A stretch of 64,000 bases of DNA from assembly GCA_031216915.1 (NCBI GenBank), contig CM062289.1, forward strand, positions 249,421,113 through 249,485,112. The letters run 5' to 3'. The position numbers and the translations under genes were made by a program. Origin of the DNA: Pictodentalium vernedei (Eukaryota > Mollusca > Scaphopoda > Dentaliida > Dentaliidae). Shown here piece after piece: positions 53,894-64,000 of the stretch. The notes under the pieces were generated by a model, which ran no database searches, had not been told where the DNA came from, and saw nothing but the letters and a program-made list of their open reading frames with translations. Positions within the stretch are counted from its first letter, which is position 1. Every line of letters starts with the position of its first letter.

Positions 53894-54769
53894 CCCTTCA
53901 GGACAAAAAGACTGACATGTTAAAATCTACTAATAAAGTCTCCCGGGCTTTTTATTTTAAATTTTTAGAATTGCCTCACATTATTTATTTACACAACACC
54001 TCCTATTAAAGCACAGAACAAATGGAACGAGGTTTTGGATATGAATTTGCACTCCAATGATTGGAATTTTATATATAAAATCCCATTTACAATCACGGAC
54101 GATAAGTTTTCATTTCAAAATTCTCCAACAAATTTTATATACGAATTCAAAACTTTATAAATGCAAACTCTCTGAAATTGAACTATGCACGTTTTGTTGC
54201 AATACAAAGGAGACAATACTTGACTTGTTTTTTTAATGTCCTGTTGTGAAAACAGTTCTTCTGAATTTTTTAGAACATTTAAGGAACAAGTGTGATGTTG
54301 AGTTTCCTTTAACCCCAGAATATGTTATTTTAGGCCACAAAAATATTCATGCCCCTTCCAATAACACAACAGACTTCTACATGCTTATCTTCAGAAAGTT
54401 TATTTGTTCCTGCAAAGTGAAAAATAATCTACCAACCAATACAAGATGTATTGAACAATTTAGAAATTACAGAAATCTAGAACTCATCTCCAAATATTCA
54501 TACTCGAACAAGCGCATCAAAGAGATAAACTTAAGAAGGGATACAATCAGTTATCTGCAAACTGGTTAACCCTCTTTACATCTTGCTTATACTGTTTCTG
54601 TCGCCATAATACAGTGACATTGTACATTGCGATCGGTGCTGTAGCATCACGACATATTTGTACGTTACTTGTACCGACGTAACACTGTTTGGAGAAGCTC
54701 TATGTGTTGCTTGGATTGAGTCATTTCAAATCTTTAGCTAGCACAATATTTTGAAAATGTGATGTTCCC

Positions 54770-54897
54770 TGCTCAAAAATGACAAAATATCTAAAAACAT
54801 TTCCTCCAACCCACAACTTTTGTCCCCTCTCTGGAAAGAACTCGACGATCTCGTCCTTGCGAGGGGTCGGGAGGTGTGATTTGGGGGAAGAAGATTG
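54770..54897. repeat. Diverged GAACGAG-type MITE fragment
   Basis: CCCCTCTCTGGAAAGAACTCG faces CGTCCTTGCGAGGGG around GACGAT, resembling the centre of the TTAA-flanked MITEs with extra mismatches. Confidence 0.5.
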
Positions 54898-54898
54898 G

Positions 54899-54973
54899 AA
54901 TAATATCTCGTCGTTTGTAAGAATCGGAATATAAACCACGGCAGTTCATGCTTCCTATAATTATGCCAGCCAT
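54899..54973 (-). pseudogene. Possible N-terminal scrap of a LINE endonuclease
   Basis: A minus-strand frame starts MAGIIIGSMNCRGLYSDSYK and runs into RRDI before entering the MITE fragment. SMNCRGL plus KRRD about ten residues later is the usual opening of the AP-type endonuclease of L1/Tx1 ORF2. It is on the opposite strand to the neighbouring LINE and only about 25 codons long, so this is a weak call. Confidence 0.35.
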
Positions 54974-56345
54974 TTGGGATTAAGTTATGAGTAACCGGTA
55001 ACGTTTAAAGTTCATGTGCACCAACAGTGTTTTGAATCATTAATTGTTTCTTTCCTAAACTTAACATTTCTGTACAGAACATTCATGGAAAGACCTATAA
55101 ATCTGAAACTTTCCTATTAACACAAACAATTAATGAAAACATTAACATTGATGATGTGAGTCGATAATTTCTCACGTGTTTCCTTTTTCAAACCGAACAG
55201 AATGCACCTGCGTTGATTATAACAGTCCTTGGTGGCTAAAAAGCTGTCCTCACTATCACAACTCTTAACCCATTGAACGTGTTAACTGGGTTTTACGGAA
55301 AGGGTACTTTATTGTTCCAGACTCGAGTTACAAGGAGGAAATTGGAGATGGGAGGTGTTATAAAAAAATACTCATTAGATTGTTAGTACTAGTCTTCTAA
55401 CATAGGAAATGCGAGGAAAAGAACAAAAACATTTTGTGATCTAGGCCTACAAACGCGCGGAAAGAGGTCCTTCGTACCTGGCTACCCCATAGCCGAAAAC
55501 CCATCCACCAACACACCCTGGCCGCCCACAGGGCGTGTAGTCTGTGAGTAGCAGAGACGTCTAGGGGGTGGGTTTGCGGGTATGTAAGTGAATATGTGGT
55601 CATGCGATCAGTTATCTTGTAAAATTCATTTTTTGGTGAATTGAATTGTATTACGTCCGTTCGAATTCGGTTCGTCGATCGCAACCCATGCGAAACATTT
55701 CACATCGTTCTCCATCCATTGACGCGTTTTGTGGAGTTGAGTGGAGGAGGGGGGGGGGTAAACAAAAGCTAAAACACGCTGTGTTTATTGGGCACCCGAA
55801 TGCAATGTAGAACTAAGCTGTTAACCTCTGTGACCTACCTACGTTACCAGTAACGTTTCTATGAAGTACCGTCAATAGGCGCGTCTGTTTCGATTTACCC
55901 ACGAAAAAAGGGATGAGAACACGAGCTTTCCTTCCAGTTTTCTGTACGAAGTCTAGTATGCGAAAATCATCCATTGAATCGCACAGACGCGTACTGAAAA
56001 TGGTAGCTCGTGAGACTTGTTTATATTACAAGTAAAACTGTCCGAGGTGCACGATCATCGAGTGATACTAGGTCACTTCGTAGAAGCTTTCCACACACAC
56101 ACACACACATATGTACACAGAAACGCACACATACACACCCACGAACATCCCCCACTCACTTGTATGAGAGTATTTGTATTTGTACCAGAGTGAATGCATT
56201 ATAATAAAGCAATAAAGTGCATCATAATATCTTGAAAATTAATGGAAAAAAAGTATATACATTTGTTTCATCTGGAAATTGAAACCAGCTCGAAATTAGC
56301 GATTTGTCTTATGACTTTCGCATTTGTAAATAAAAAAATGGAATA
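54974..56345. other. No gene seen; (CA)n and G-run only
   Basis: A 9-base G run near 55750 and a short (AC)n at 56094-56109 are the only features. Confidence 0.4.
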
Positions 56346-56762
56346 TTGGAAAAGGTACCAGAAAAAAGAAAGATCAACATCCTCACCTCTCTACAATACA
56401 AAATCTATGCGGTGCTGCGAATAGTAACCGGTATTCTAGGCGGCGTAGCAATATACGTACGGGCAAATAGCTATGCCGCCGAGAACATTAGCTGTTTATT
56501 CATACAACGCCGAAATCTACAGTTCAGAAAGTACGAACATAAAAAGTCCATGTTATTGATCACAGGTCTCAATTTTTTTTGTTCGTTGTTTATTGTAAGG
56601 CAAGTACCAGAGCAATGTATGTATGCATACTTTTATCAAAACAGTGGACTCTGGAAGGCAGCTGTCTGTTATGACACCTTGGTGGAATTGTTGCCCCTGA
56701 TACTCTCCTCACCGACAACGGTCATCCTTCCAAAATATTCTACAAGCCTATTGAAAAGTTGA
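56346..56762 (+). other. Unrecognised 138-codon open frame
   Basis: This is the longest open frame here that I cannot tie to a repeat. It contains a possible hydrophobic stretch (IVTGILGGVAIYV) and another around SMLLITGLNFFCSLFIV. No family is recognised and there is no visible initiation context, splice signal or polyadenylation signal I would trust. It could equally be chance in A/T-rich DNA. Confidence 0.15.
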
Positions 56763-56875
56763 GCCATTTATTTTCCCCCATTACTGCAAGTACATTGGGC
56801 ACTAGCAAAATATTTTTTCGCAGTTTAATTGTGAGAAGACTCTGTCGTTGCTTTTTAGAACTAAAAATGAAAATA

Positions 56876-56894
56876 CCCCCCCCCCCCCCCCCCC
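56876..56894 (+). repeat. Poly-C tract
   Basis: About 18 consecutive Cs. Confidence 0.9.
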
Positions 56895-57096
56895 GAGATA
56901 ACTGAAAAAAACGCCAAAACAACAAAATAAAACTCTAATACTTTTACAGTTAATGATTACATTTTTGCAACAAAAGTGGGAAAAATGTACATGCAGGCTT
57001 TATTAAAATTCACTGGAGTAATTTCAATAAAACAAGGGGTGAATTACAAAGTGTCACCACTGTCATAATTTGATAATCAACCGTTCATTAAATGGA

Positions 57097-57250
57097 ATCC
57101 AGGACAAAATGTCCATGGACAAACTTTCATCACAACAATGTGATGGGCATTTTGTCTATTTTATATTTTCTGGATTGGCATTTTGTCTGATTGGCATTTT
57201 GTCCATTTGCATTTTATCTATTGGCATTTTGTCCATTGGCTTGTTGTCCG
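57097..57250 (+). repeat. Decayed short repeat, GGCATTTTGTC
   Basis: Five copies of GGCATTTTGTC or TGCATTTTATC at 10-25 base spacing follow a GGACAAAATGTCC palindrome near 57101. Confidence 0.7.
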
Positions 57251-57544
57251 CGCACCAATTAAATGAGTGACCAGTACTCACCACTACTATTGTAGAGATG
57301 TTAGCACTGCATTCAGGGAATTTCCCACAGGCTTAACGAAATTGACTTGGGTCCAAATCACTCTTAAAAGTGCCTTTGGTGACGAATGTACGATGACACA
57401 GATGGTTTTGGACAAGACATCCACCTACTACACATAGAGCTAAGCTGCCACTAACCGGCTGAGTGCCAAAAGCAATTATTAAAATGTGGGTACCATACTG
57501 AGGTCAATAATTCCTTTGCTCAAGTTTCGTATTAACAAACCCTT

Positions 57545-58980
57545 AGGGCCCGATCTCCACATCTCCTACTACTCCTACTACTCCCTTCATCGGTCCCCCT
57601 GCGGGGTCCCCCACTAGGTCCGGCCAATAAGGTCCGATCACCACATCTCCTACTCCCATTATCGGTCCTCCTGCGGGGTCCCCACTAGGTCCGGCCAATA
57701 GGGCGCGATCTCCACATCTCCTACTACTCCCTTCATCGGTCCCCTGCGGGGTCTCCCATGAGATCCCCCAATGGGGGCCGATCTCCACATCTCCTACTAC
57801 ACCCTTCATCGGTCCCCCTGCGGGGTCCCCCACTAGCTCCGGCCAATAGGGCCCGATCTCCACATATCCTATTACTCCCTTCATTGGTCCCCCTGTGGGG
57901 TCCCCTACTAGGTCCGGCCAATAAGGCCCGATCTCCACATCTCCTACTACTCCCTTCATCGGTCCCCCTGCGGGGTCCCCCACTAGGTCCGGCCAATAGG
58001 GCCCGATCTCCACATCTACTACTCCCTTCATCGGTCCCCCTGTGGGGTCCCCCACTAGGCCCGGCCAATAGGGCCCGATCTACACATCTACTACTCGCAT
58101 TATCGGTCCCCCTACGGGGTCCCCCACTAGGTCCGGCCAATGGGGCTCGATCTCCACATCTTCTACTACTCCCTTCACCGGTCCCCCTGCGGGTCCCCCA
58201 CTAAGTCCGCCCAATAGGGCCCGATCTCCACATCTCCTACTACTCCCTTCATCGGTTCCCATGCGGGGTCCCCCAATAGGTCTGGCCAACAAGGCCTGAT
58301 CTCCACATCTGCTACTCCCTTCATCGGTCCCCTGCGGGGTCCCCCATGACCCCCCCCCCAATGGGGGCCGATCTCCACATCTCCTACTACTCCCTTCATC
58401 GCCCCCCCCCCCTGCGGGGTCCCCCACTAAGTCCGGCCAAAAGAGCGCGATCTCCACATCTCCTACTACTTCCAACATCGGTCCCCCTGCGGGGTCCCCT
58501 ACTAGGTCTGGCCAATAGGGCCCTATCTACACATCTACTACTCCCATTATCGGTTCCCCTGCGGGTCCCCCACAAGATCCAGCCAATAGGGCCCGATCTC
58601 CACATCTCCTACTTCTCCCTGCATCTTCCCCTGCTGGGTCCCCCACTAGGTCCGGCCAATAAGGCCCGATCTCCACATCTCCTACTCCCGTTATCGGACC
58701 CCCGGCGGGGTCCCCCACTAGGTCCGGCCAATAGGGCCCGATCTCCACATCTCCTACTACTCCCTTCTTCGGTCCCCTGCGGGGTCGCCCATGAGATCCC
58801 CCAATGGGGGCCGATCTCCACATCTCCTACTACTCCCTTCATCGGTCCCCTGCGGGTCCCCCGTGAGATCCCCCCAATAGGGCCCGATCTCCACATCTAC
58901 TACTCCCTTCATCGGTCCCCCTGCGGGGTCCCCCACTAGGTCCGGCCAGTAAGATCCGATCTCCACATCCACTACTTCCA
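57545..58980. repeat. Minisatellite, about 74-75-bp unit, about 19 copies
   Basis: Unit landmarks are CCCGATCTCCACATCTCCTA, CTTCATCGGTCCCC, TGCGGGGTCCCCCACTAG and GTCCGGCCAATAGG. They recur about every 70-78 bases from 57548 to 58950. Because the commonest unit is near 75 bp, long frames stay open on both strands; the minus frame repeats VEIGPYWPDLVGDPAGGP. Indels of one or two bases between units switch frames, which argues against a real protein. Confidence 0.95.
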
Positions 58981-58984
58981 ACCA

Positions 58985-60640
58985 TCAAACAGTCAATGTC
59001 AGCTCCCGATGCCAATTTATGTTGTTATGCCAACTTATGTTGTTTTATCAACAGTCACCATATCAAATATCATTTGTTCAATCCAGAATTGCGTTAAAAA
59101 AAATATTGAAGAGTGCCCGCAAGCACTAATTTGTAACAAAGAAAAGCTGATGACCAAATTATGGCCAGTGTAGATAGTCTAGCCGTCAACCAATTAATGT
59201 CACCCTATGCCAATTTATGTTGTTTTATCAAAAGTCAAAATAACAAATATTATTTGCGCAATGTAAAATTGCGTTATTACAAATTATTGGAGAGTGCCCG
59301 CAAGCAATCTCCAACAATTTGTTACAAAGCAAAGTTGATTAGCATGTTATGACCAATGTAGATAATCCAGCCATCAACCAGTCACTGTCAGCAGCTGACG
59401 CCAACTGTTGTAATATCAACAGTCAACATAACAAATATCATTTGTTCAGTTACAAATTACTGGAGAGTGCCCGAGAGCAAATGTCAAAATGAGGGTACCA
59501 TGCTAAGGTCAATAATTCCTTTGCTCATGTTTCGTATTTAGACAAAATAAAAGATATCATTTGTTCAATGCAGAATTTCGTTATTACAAACTGTTGGAGA
59601 GTGTCCGCAAGCACTCTACAACAATTTGTAACAAAGCACATTTAATGAGCATGTTATGACCGGTGTAGATAATCCAGCCGTCAGTCAGCAAAGTTGATGA
59701 CCAAATTATGATCGGTATAGATAGCCCAGCCGTCAACCTGTCGATGTCAACAGCCTGTTGCCAACATATGTATGTTGTTTTATCAACACTAAAAAACCCC
59801 AAAAACAAATAACATTTGTTCAGTGCAGATTTGCGCTATCACAAATCACCGGAGAGTGTCCGCAAGCACTCTCCAGTAATTTGCAACAAAGCAAAGTTGT
59901 TGAGCAGTTTTTGACCAATGTAGTTAATCTTGCCATCAACCGGTCAATGTTAGCAGTTGATGCCGAGCTTTCTTACGTTGTTTTATCAATAGTAAACAGC
60001 AAATTCCATTTGTTCAAAGCAGAATTGCGTTATTACTAATGTCAGCACCCTATGCCGGCTTATGTTGTTTTATCAACAGTCAAAATAACAAATATCATTT
60101 GCTCAATGCAAAATTGCGTTATTACAAACTATTGGAGAGTGTCCACAAGCACACTCCAGCAATTTGCAACAAAGCAAAGTTGATGAGCAAGTTATGACCA
60201 ATGTAGATAATCCAGCCATCAACCAATTAATTCCAGCAGTCGATGCCAACTTACTTTTGTTGTTTTATCAACAGCCAAAATAACAAATATCATGAGTTCA
60301 ATGCAGAATTGCGCTATTACAAATTATCGGAGAGCGCCCGCAATCACTCTCATATAATTTGTAAAAAAAAAGTTTATGAGCAAGTTATGACCAGTGTAGA
60401 TACTCCAGCCCTCAGCCAGTTAATGCCAGCAACCGATGCCAACTTATGTGGTTTTATCAACGATCAAAATAACAAATATCATTTATTCAATGCAATATTG
60501 CGTTATTACAAATTATTGGAGAGTGCCCGCAAGCACGCTCCAATAATTTGTAACAAAGCAAAGTTGATGCGCATGTTATGACCAATGTAGATAATCCAGC
60601 CATCAACCTGTCAATGTCAGCACCCGTTGGCAATTTACTT
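58985..60640 (+). repeat. Tandem array with a hairpin in each unit
   Basis: About eight units share CAACAGTCAAAATAACAAAT, ATCATTTGTTCAATGCAGAA, GGAGAGTGCCCGCAAGCAC, TTTGTAACAAAGCAAAGTTG and CCAGCCATCAACC. GGAGAGTG-type words lie near 59110, 59289, 59461, 59595, 59850, 60133, 60331 and 60519. In most units ATTACAAATTATTGGAGAGTG faces CACTCTCCAATAATTTGTAA, forming a hairpin of about 20-bp arms. A solo, more perfect version of the hairpin lies at 61852-61928. Confidence 0.9.
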
Positions 60641-60678
60641 ATATTTTTTTCAGCAGTGAAAATGTGCAAGGTGTTTGG

Positions 60679-60701
60679 TGGGGGGGGGGGGGGGGGGGGG
60701 G
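60679..60701 (+). repeat. Poly-G tract
   Basis: A run of over 20 Gs following GTTTGGTG at the end of the hairpin array. Confidence 0.9.
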
Positions 60702-61579
60702 GTGATATAAATACGGATTTTTTCACCTTGGGAGTTTTTAATGCTTAATATTTAATTTGGAGTTGAAGGGAGAGAAAGATGCTGTCAACATTCCAAAAAT
60801 TTCTGTCAAGTGAATCTTTTTCGTGGATACGGCCAAAAATTTAAAAAAAAAATAAGAAAAATAGTAATATATATATACATTTGTTTCGTTTGTTTTTTAC
60901 ATTGGTTTATTTTGCGGTTGTTATTGTGATGTCAATCTCATTATAAATGTCAGATTTCAATTTTGTGTCCACGTTTTAGCTTTCCCCAGATAAACCCATT
61001 CCTGTGGTATGCTGATTTAACATCACTGTGGTATGCCTGAACAGCCTGTTAATGAGCTTAGCATTTAAACTCGTAATATCGTCCTTCAGTTTAATTTCAA
61101 TGTTCGGGCAATTATTTTTCATTTTTTTTGTCAAAACGTTTTTCTTCTGCATAAACACTCGGTCTCTAGTTTCTTTTTTTCTGAAATTTCACGATAACAG
61201 GTCTCGGTAATCGGTAAGCCCTAAGTGTTGGGCGGTATTCTGTGAATGGCACTGATGTTTGTTTCTGCTGTTATTAGCTGTTCGACTAAATTTCGTAAAA
61301 TTTCTGAGAAGTCTTTTGCCAGATCTTCACTAGATCGCTCTTCCAATCCCAATATTTCAACATGATCTTTCCTTGAATATTGCTCGTTTTTGTCTGCCGC
61401 CCGCATTGCGTTATTTGATTTCAGAACTCTGTCTTTTATTTTCTCCTCGCATTGTTTAAACTGTTTCTCTAAATTGTTGACTTGATCATTTAGCTGTTTA
61501 TTTTCGAACAGAAGTGCCCCCATCTTGTCTTCAAACAACTTTTCTTGTTCTTTTAGTTTTGTTTCCATTGGGCTAAAAG

Positions 61580-62279
61580 AAAATTAATCTTTTGATTCTC
61601 GGGTACCGGCGCATTCGTTTTTTCGGCCCGTGTTCGTCATTTTTATTTCGGGGGAAAAATTCAAAATGTACAAAACTACCATGTGATTTTAGCGGTATCA
61701 CATCGCGACTTGCGATGCATTATGTCGTATACACTGATACAGTATTATTATTCTTTTCGCGAAATGTGACACGATTCTCATATGTGTTCAAAATAGATAT
61801 TTATTTAACTGGTTGAGGACTAGATTATTTTTGGTGGTCTGAATTTGTTCATCAAAAATTGTTCTATTACAAATTATCGGAGAGTGCCAACTGGCACTCT
61901 CCAATAATTTGTAATAGAACAAATTTGTATAAACTAACTATTATTTACGTTCAACTGAATGCGAAATATTGGTAAGGAAAATGTTACTTTTGCAGTGGTA
62001 CCCTCATTTTTTGAAAGGCCTGATTGTGGCTTCTCACGCTCAACCAGTTAAAAAACTCCTTATTATTTTTGATCTTCGTTTTAGTTGTTCTGTGTTGATT
62101 TTGTGTTGTGTGATCACTGTTACAAAAGAGCTATCAGCGAAATCAACATGGAAACTCTAGTATTTAATTTTATGTTCGCACAATTGGATTTTAGGCATCG
62201 GTGACCATTCCATCAGGAATAAAAAAATAAAAATAAAAACCGCCCTCCCTCATTCGTCGAAGAAATGCCTGAGAATCAG
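61580..62279. mobile_element. Inserted segment splitting the ORF1 remnant
   Basis: The segment between the two ORF1 blocks has ends that look inverted relative to each other (TTTTGATTCTCGGG on the left; CCTGAGAATCAG on the right). It contains the solo hairpin. The borders are approximate. It could be a non-autonomous transposon or a scrambled region. Confidence 0.4.
61852..61928. repeat. Solo hairpin related to the satellite units
   Basis: Arms of about 36 bp with a 3-base loop: GTTCTATTACAAATTATCGG and GAGAGTGCCA face their complements. The same hairpin core is present in each unit of the array at 58985-60640. Confidence 0.85.
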
Positions 62280-62600
62280 TTATTTAATTTTGTTTGGCCT
62301 TATAGCTTCTAACTGCAGTTTTAGAATATTTATGTTTGTGTCTATGGCACTGTTAACGACGGAGCGAACTTCATCCTTTGTTGGAATTGATGATAATTGT
62401 TCCTGCATGACTGTGATCTTATTATTCAATTCAGTGAATAGAGGGTTAAGGAATGGATCTTCCCCGCTGTGATTTGATGTCGACTGATTTAGTGACATTC
62501 TACCACTCTTTGCTGCTACATTGTTTTCTTTACCGTCTTTTCCATTGCTGGGACTGGCGCTAACTGTACAACTCGATCTTAAAGCTGGGCGCTGACTCAC

Positions 62601-63535
62601 GATACTGTTATTCCAAGCTCACGGGGAAACTTTCGTTTGTGAGCAGATTTTTCAAATCAGTCTCATGACCTGTACACAAGTGATGGGAATCCTGTCGTGA
62701 GCTGAGCATTTTTAAAACATATGAACGGTAACAGGAAACTTGCGAGAAAAACTTAACATTATAACCACCCTGCAATAGTTTTCTGGTATATTTTTACCTC
62801 ATCGGTCACTACGTTTTATAAGACATCATATTCTGTTAAGCGATTTTAGTACAGCATTCTTGTTCTTGGTGACAAAAAAACACTTTAACAAGATAAAATT
62901 TACACAACCGACCAGATCATGACGTCACTGCACCGACAGCAGAATGAGTTATCAGGCTGGATGGAGCGAACGGTGGGAGGGCTTTGAGAGCCATAGATGC
63001 AGTTTGACGGGTCCTAATAACGTGGAAGTGAAGTTAGTTGGCGTGAGCTATCGAGCTTGGAGGTTGGAGTTGGCTGAGTGGAAGCCAGGCATTTCTCAAG
63101 CATGAACATTATACGTTCAGACGGTTGCCGGAGAGTGGTTGATTCGGTGCGAGACTGAAGTGCATCTTGGGGTGCATGGTGTTTAGTGACATTGCATTGT
63201 TAAAGTAAGCAAAAGACACGCCAGTGGAGTTGACCGACAGTGGTCGGTAGTGAAGGAGGAGATAGATAGCGTTAAAAGTGGAAGTTGCTACGCGCAGGAT
63301 GTTTGGATGGAGCAAATAGACACGAAATTGACAAGATGCATTGACAAAAGAACGCATGGGGCCCCGAAGAGAGTTTGAACATTCGACGGGGGTTAAATTC
63401 ATTGTGCTGTGCATAATTCTATTTTCATGGACCATTCTTGTTGCTGGCTTGTGAGTAAATCTTGTTTTATTTTTCATTAAATTATATTCATCTGGAACAT
63501 ATGGAGCCCAGTAGGTGACAGGTTTCACTCTTATT
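62601..63535. other. No feature seen
   Basis: Unassigned sequence. The minus-strand frame at 63109-63744 overlaps the AT-rich palindrome and owes its repeated residues to it. Confidence 0.4.
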
Positions 63536-63722
63536 TTATTCCGTTTTAACGAAATAATATTTCGAAATAACGATATAATATTTCCAAATAACGAAATAAT
63601 ATTTCGTTTTAACGAAATAATATTTCGAAACAACGAAATATTATTTCGAAATAACAATATATTATTTCGAAATAACAATATATTATTTCGTTTTAACGAA
63701 ATAATATTTCGTTTAACGAAAT
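63536..63722. repeat. AT-rich palindromic repeat, AACGAAATAATATTTCG
   Basis: Some eight to nine copies of ACGAAATAATATTTCG or close variants are arranged head to head, joined by TTTT, AAATAA or AACAA. Each unit is itself a palindrome, so the whole segment is self-complementary at several registers. Confidence 0.85.
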
Positions 63723-64000
63723 AAGTATCTGTAGCGGTAAGCAAGGCCAGATTACACCGCCTCGCTACTTTTCGATTGCAAATTCTGCTTACTTATCTAA
63801 GTAACACGGTTACGTATTCTAGCAAAATACGAATTTGACTTATTAAAATTAATGGCTTCACTTTATTGTGGAATAAATTTAGTGGTATTCACTTGAAACA
63901 CTATTCAATCAATTAACGTTATGATCTCTCCGTTTTTCGCGAAATGTGTATTACCAGAGTTTTTTGGTGCTGTTCCGTATATCACAGCGTGGTTTATCGG
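63723..64000. other. No feature seen
   Basis: Unassigned sequence to the window end. Confidence 0.4.

Larger units (their letters stand above)
51310..54569 (+). mobile_element. Tx1/L1-type LINE ORF2 remnant cut by two SINEs
   Basis: Plus-strand segments at 51310-51977, 52362-53527 and 53907-54569 read as successive parts of one ORF2. They are separated by a SINE at 51978-52361 and one at 53528-53893, each bracketed by a 13-bp duplication of LINE sequence. The endonuclease region is not recognisable upstream. Confidence 0.8.
51358..54569 (+). pseudogene. LINE ORF2 reverse transcriptase pseudogene (Tx1/L1 clade)
   Basis: Landmarks in order: NNKTPGPDGFTAKFYKFF (about 51430-51483), the hallmark N-terminal fingers motif of L1/Tx1 reverse transcriptases; FMKGRYIRECTRL (from 51728); motif A LLLIDFEKAFDSLEW (about 51815-51860). 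After the first SINE come FNIGRGVRKGNPLSTYLFIL and the catalytic HADDSTLYL (about 52523-52549). Then follow LKVNFDKTEVIW and WSIRNLTSIGKNTVIKTLALP, typical of the thumb region. The C-terminal part after the second SINE (54246-54569) ends RIKEINLRRDTISYLQTG. Stops at 51589-51591 and elsewhere, plus frame changes, make it inactive. Confidence 0.85.
60960..62600 (-). pseudogene. LINE ORF1-like pseudogene, split and frameshifted
   Basis: Read on the minus strand, 62600-62280 encodes a 106-residue serine-rich N terminus followed by a heptad-like segment (LNNKITVMQEQLSSIPTK). After about 0.7 kb of inserted DNA, 61568-61221 encodes a coiled coil (METKLKEQEKLFEDKMGALL, LNDQVNNLEKQFKQCEEKIK). Next comes QYSRKDHVEILGLEE, resembling the start of the RNA-recognition fold of L1-type ORF1 proteins, ending ISAIHRIP. 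A frame change leads to 61158-60976 with RDRVFMQKKNVLTKKMK and ITSLNAKLINRLFRH, resembling the C-terminal domain. ORF1 proteins bind LINE RNA. The family assignment is by motif style only. Confidence 0.55.

Noticed and set aside
57543-58939. Long open frames of 130-200 codons on both strands with repeated peptide units
   Set aside because: They are a by-product of the ~75-bp minisatellite: equally long frames occur on both strands and one- or two-base indels between units break any single frame.
63109-63744. 211-codon minus-strand frame with repeated ISLFRN-like residues
   Set aside because: The repeated residues come from the AT-rich palindromic array and the remainder has no recognisable domain.

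Overview
This window looks like repeat-dense intergenic DNA from an animal genome, probably a marine invertebrate (hemichordate, cephalochordate or mollusc-like). That placement rests on repeat content only: tRNA-headed SINEs ending in (AAATA)n, non-LTR retrotransposons of two clades, Tc1-like DNA transposons, many palindromic MITEs, and satellite-bearing elements opening with a GCTCACC hairpin. I recognise no host protein-coding gene, tRNA gene, rRNA gene or CRISPR array. Essentially every protein-like reading frame belongs to a transposable element, and only one of them, a LINE reverse transcriptase, is long and uninterrupted.

Layout. 1-5.2 kb: small palindromes, SINEs, a degraded promoter-like repeat and a Tc1-like element. 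5.6-7.3 kb: a possible foldback element with poly-G termini. 7.6-16.2 kb: a very large inverted repeat whose arms have been opened by a 5'-truncated LINE, a SINE, two small palindromes, a Tc1 fragment and a 2-kb element carrying a 166-bp tandem array. 16.2-18.2 kb: a second, decayed element of the same kind. 20.4-24.9 kb: a second long inverted repeat with nearly identical arms of about 0.7 kb, a LINE with a 778-codon open frame in its centre, and a cluster of vertebrate-style promoter motifs in each arm. 25.8-30.2 kb: a SINE nested in a MITE, then two Tc1-like elements. 30.6-44.1 kb: palindromic MITEs (some flanked by TTAA), a foldback element with an internal tandem core, and decayed tandem repeats. 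44.6-50.7 kb: a SINE, microsatellites, palindromes and two more Tc1-like elements. 51.3-54.6 kb: a Tx1/L1-like LINE ORF2 remnant cut twice by SINEs. 57.5-60.6 kb: two tandem arrays, one of about 75 bp that stays open in some frames and one of about 190 bp with a hairpin in each unit. 61-62.6 kb: a LINE ORF1 remnant split by inserted DNA. The end holds an AT-rich palindromic repeat.

How the parts relate. Comparing the arms of the two large inverted repeats, and the direct repeats around the SINEs, gives a relative insertion history without any database. Five Tc1-like copies from three subfamilies all carry broken transposases with different lesions. Five SINEs keep 11-13 bp flanking duplications, so they are among the younger insertions. 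All family names come from motif recognition by eye. Percent identities were not computed, and element borders are given as read.
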